Assembly (NCBI RefSeq): GCF_015594925.2
Contig: NZ_CP087591.1
Span: 186,001 to 250,000, forward strand
DNA from: Vibrio sp. VB16
Lineage (GTDB): Bacteria; Pseudomonadota; Gammaproteobacteria; Enterobacterales; Vibrionaceae
Reading direction: 5' to 3'
Length of the DNA stretch: 64,000 nucleotides
The notes beneath the pieces are model-generated. The model worked only from the letters and a program-made list of their open reading frames with translations, ran no database searches and was not told where the DNA came from. Made by a program: the position numbers and the translations under genes. Positions within the stretch are counted from its first letter, which is position 1; each line of letters starts with the position of its first letter. Shown here piece by piece: positions 62,036 through 64,000 of this stretch.

Positions 62036-63704
62036 CCATGTTATCTATAGTATGTATCTCTATCCTATTTCGACCTTTTCTTTTCGCTTCGTAAAGTGCT
62101 TTGTCCGCGTCTGCAATTAAATGGTCCATTGTCATCCCTTCTTGATACTCCGCAATCCCAGCACTAATAGTGACGTTGGCTCTGTCAAGACAAGGGTAGT
62201 TCTGCTTTTCAAACACCTTTCTTATTCGCTCTGTCACCAACATTCCCGATGCCATATCACTTGCAACAAAAAGACACAAAAACTCCTCCCCTCCCCAGCG
62301 ACAGACATAATCGGTTTCTCGGCATTCACTAATAAAAATATTTGACGAATTTTTAAGCACTTTATCACCACATTCGTGCCCATAGTTGTCATTAACGCTT
62401 TTGAAATTATCGAGATCAAAGATAGCAACCGTTAATCTCTCTTTACTTCGCTTAATCTTTTTAAGCTCGAGAGTGAACATCTCTTGCATCTTGCGACGAT
62501 TCAATAAGCCGGTCATAGAGTCTGTGTCGGCAAGTTCCGTTAACTTCTTATATAGCAGTGCGTTTTGCACCACTAAACCAATTTGTTCACCTAAATAATA
62601 AAAAAACTCACTATCAAGAACGTCCTGATTTTTTAGGCTATTAGTATAAACAACGGTAATTGCCCCAATGATTCCCTCAGCCGTTTTTAATGGGATGCTC
62701 ACCATATTAGTGACACCATGCGCCTTATAGATGCCCGCGAGACGACGATTAGGGTAGGTTTCAATATCAATAATGTGAACCCTATCTTCTTCCATCGCTT
62801 TACCTGACAACCCTTCTCCTTTATTAAAACTGGTCACTTCATCAAGTGATAAATTTAAGTCATTAAATACGTAACTCATTGAGTGGCTATCTTTCCCTTC
62901 ATCTTTTAAAAAAATAGCGGCCGTGCTCACCTTAAATGATTTTCTCAACACATCCTCTATTGCAGGGTATAGATCTTCCAATTTGAGGTTTTTGGCGGTA
63001 TCGCTGAGAAAGTCGAATAAGTGGTTGAGCTTCTCTTTCTCTCTATAAATATCAACATTCTTCTCTCTGATCGTCGCTTTAAACATCCCAACTAAAAAAA
63101 CCAAGTTAAACATTATCAGAAAAAGAAATGAGACAGTCGTCATGGTGTTTTTGTCAAACAGAGCATTTATTTCGCCAAACTCAATGATCGTCACCACCGT
63201 TCGCGCGACATAAAATAAAAATCCAGCGCAGAACAGATAATAGACCTCTTGAGTCCTAGGGATATTATTTTTATCTTTCCAAAAACGTTGCATTTTAACG
63301 ATGGCATAGCCATAAAATAACGCTAATAGACTAGAGATAAAGATGATTCTATACGTAGTATTAAATTCTATGTAGGTGAAATAGAAAAAATACAATGCAT
63401 AGACAATCGTGATAGAAAAGAGAAAACGCTTGGACACTACACTCCTTCTAAATTCAAAGCAAAAGGCGGCATATATTTGAAAATAGAACCCAAGAATGAG
63501 CAGATAATTCGCAATAACAATGGAGATTAACTTAGGCCAATTAGACTGAGTCAACATAAAGCTGAATCCGATGAGTAGCAGAACCGCAGAGCGTCGCCAT
63601 TCCTTTGATACAGCACTGCCTGCATTTTTAGAACTGCCAAAAGTAAACAAAGTATTAACACCAGCAACAATAAACAGCGTTGCAAGTAATGTGAAATTAT
63701 CCAT
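62019..63704 (-). CDS. Membrane GAF-GGDEF diguanylate cyclase
   Basis: The 561-residue protein has about eight membrane helices (residues 1-210), a GAF domain at about 240-390 (EDVLRKSFKVSTAAIFLKDEG...GVTNMVSIPLKTAEGIIGAIT), and a GGDEF domain with CRWGGEEFLCLF. The I-site RxxD (RETD) lies five residues before GGEEF, so product inhibition is expected. It should make c-di-GMP in response to a small molecule or membrane signal. Confidence 0.92.
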   Translation of the reverse strand: MDNFTLLATLFIVAGVNTLFTFGSSKNAGSAVSKEWRRSAVLLLIGFSFMLTQSNWPKLISIVIANYLLILGFYFQIYAAFCFEFRRSVVSKRFLFSITIVYALYFFYFTYIEFNTTYRIIFISSLLALFYGYAIVKMQRFWKDKNNIPRTQEVYYLFCAGFLFYVARTVVTIIEFGEINALFDKNTMTTVSFLFLIMFNLVFLVGMFKATIREKNVDIYREKEKLNHLFDFLSDTAKNLKLEDLYPAIEDVLRKSFKVSTAAIFLKDEGKDSHSMSYVFNDLNLSLDEVTSFNKGEGLSGKAMEEDRVHIIDIETYPNRRLAGIYKAHGVTNMVSIPLKTAEGIIGAITVVYTNSLKNQDVLDSEFFYYLGEQIGLVVQNALLYKKLTELADTDSMTGLLNRRKMQEMFTLELKKIKRSKERLTVAIFDLDNFKSVNDNYGHECGDKVLKNSSNIFISECRETDYVCRWGGEEFLCLFVASDMASGMLVTERIRKVFEKQNYPCLDRANVTISAGIAEYQEGMTMDHLIADADKALYEAKRKGRNRIEIHTIDNMVNRNI

Positions 63705-64000
63705 TTTTATTAAATGTGAGCCCTATAAACAATAAAGTACAGCAGTATAGACATATTCATTTATTCTAATTTTTAAGAGTGTAGTCAACTACAGACGGTT
63801 TTCAAACCCACAAAACAGAAATTAGCTTTTCAAAAAGAGTATCATACGGAAGTAACCTAATTAGAAATGCGTACTTTTTACCAAGCCCATTGAAGACTAA
63901 ACAAAGAAAACAAAGAAAAAGTTAAGTACACCAGTTCGATTTATTGGTCTTTAATAACGCCCATATTCTTTTTAATAACCTTAGATTTAATATAGATCTT
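63705..64000. other. Terminal gap of the window
   Basis: These 296 bases are AT-rich with A/T runs. They presumably hold the promoter of the GGDEF gene; I see no gene or strong hairpin. Confidence 0.5.

Noticed and set aside
1..64000. CRISPR arrays, tRNA or rRNA genes, transposases, integrases and attachment sites
   Set aside because: I looked for regularly spaced repeats, cloverleaf-like sequences and transposase frames and saw none that hold up.

Overview
The window looks like a Vibrionaceae chromosome (AT-leaning DNA, Vibrio-type TonB2/TtpC system, Vibrio-like transporters and regulators). This assignment rests on gene content and arrangement, not on a database search. No rRNA, tRNA, CRISPR array, insertion sequence or prophage was seen. 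It is an accessory-rich segment dominated by metabolism, transport and regulation.

Region 1 (1-4.3 kb) holds a partial ABC-F ATPase (ybiT), the RNA helicase rhlE, and a small hemerythrin / DUF2249 / NnrS-like membrane protein operon that suggests nitric oxide or oxygen handling. Region 2 (4.4-17 kb) is a ferri-siderophore system on the minus strand: a TonB-dependent receptor behind a strong Fur box, then fhuF-, fhuC-, fhuD- and fused fhuB-like genes. These run with overlapping or nearly touching ends into a complete TonB2-type energising complex (DUF3450, ttpC, exbB, exbD, tonB, TPR). Region 3 (17-27.2 kb) is the most unusual part. Behind a probable Fur site lies a seven-gene same-strand cluster: a large secreted protein, a b561-like cytochrome, an FTR1 iron permease, an FAD oxidoreductase, a small exported helical protein, a GT-C glycosyltransferase, and a 973-residue exported beta-propeller/six-heme cytochrome. 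It runs directly into the AraC regulator of the siderophore locus. I propose it as an undescribed electron-transfer-coupled iron acquisition system.

Region 4 (27.2-38 kb) is a mosaic of regulator/target pairs: MarR with dsdA and a divergent Bcr/CflA exporter, AraC with an HCCA-isomerase-like protein, a WYL regulator with an ABM-fold protein, an AlkC-like repair protein, a fused PNPOx/ferredoxin-reductase with an HPP membrane protein, and LysR with an AhpD-like protein. Region 5 (38-47 kb) is a catabolic cluster: M20 amidohydrolase, BCCT carrier and M24 hydrolase, divergent from a YheO/DauR-type regulator, RidA and diaminopropionate ammonia-lyase, with a chemoreceptor beside it. It probably imports and degrades a compound yielding 2,3-diaminopropionate.

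Region 6 (47-59.3 kb) contains an EamA exporter, a TetR/MDR pair with a striking perfect inverted repeat, a FrnE-like DsbA protein, a second Bcr/CflA exporter with a MerR-type promoter, an internally duplicated lipoprotein with an OB-fold partner, a TVP38-flavin reductase fusion, a YghU-type GST, a NapH-like polyferredoxin and a HAD phosphatase. The FrnE-like and YghU genes share a near-identical palindromic operator. Region 7 (59.3-64 kb) has two c-di-GMP enzymes (one EAL-type, one GGDEF-type) flanking a pair of DUF202 membrane proteins.
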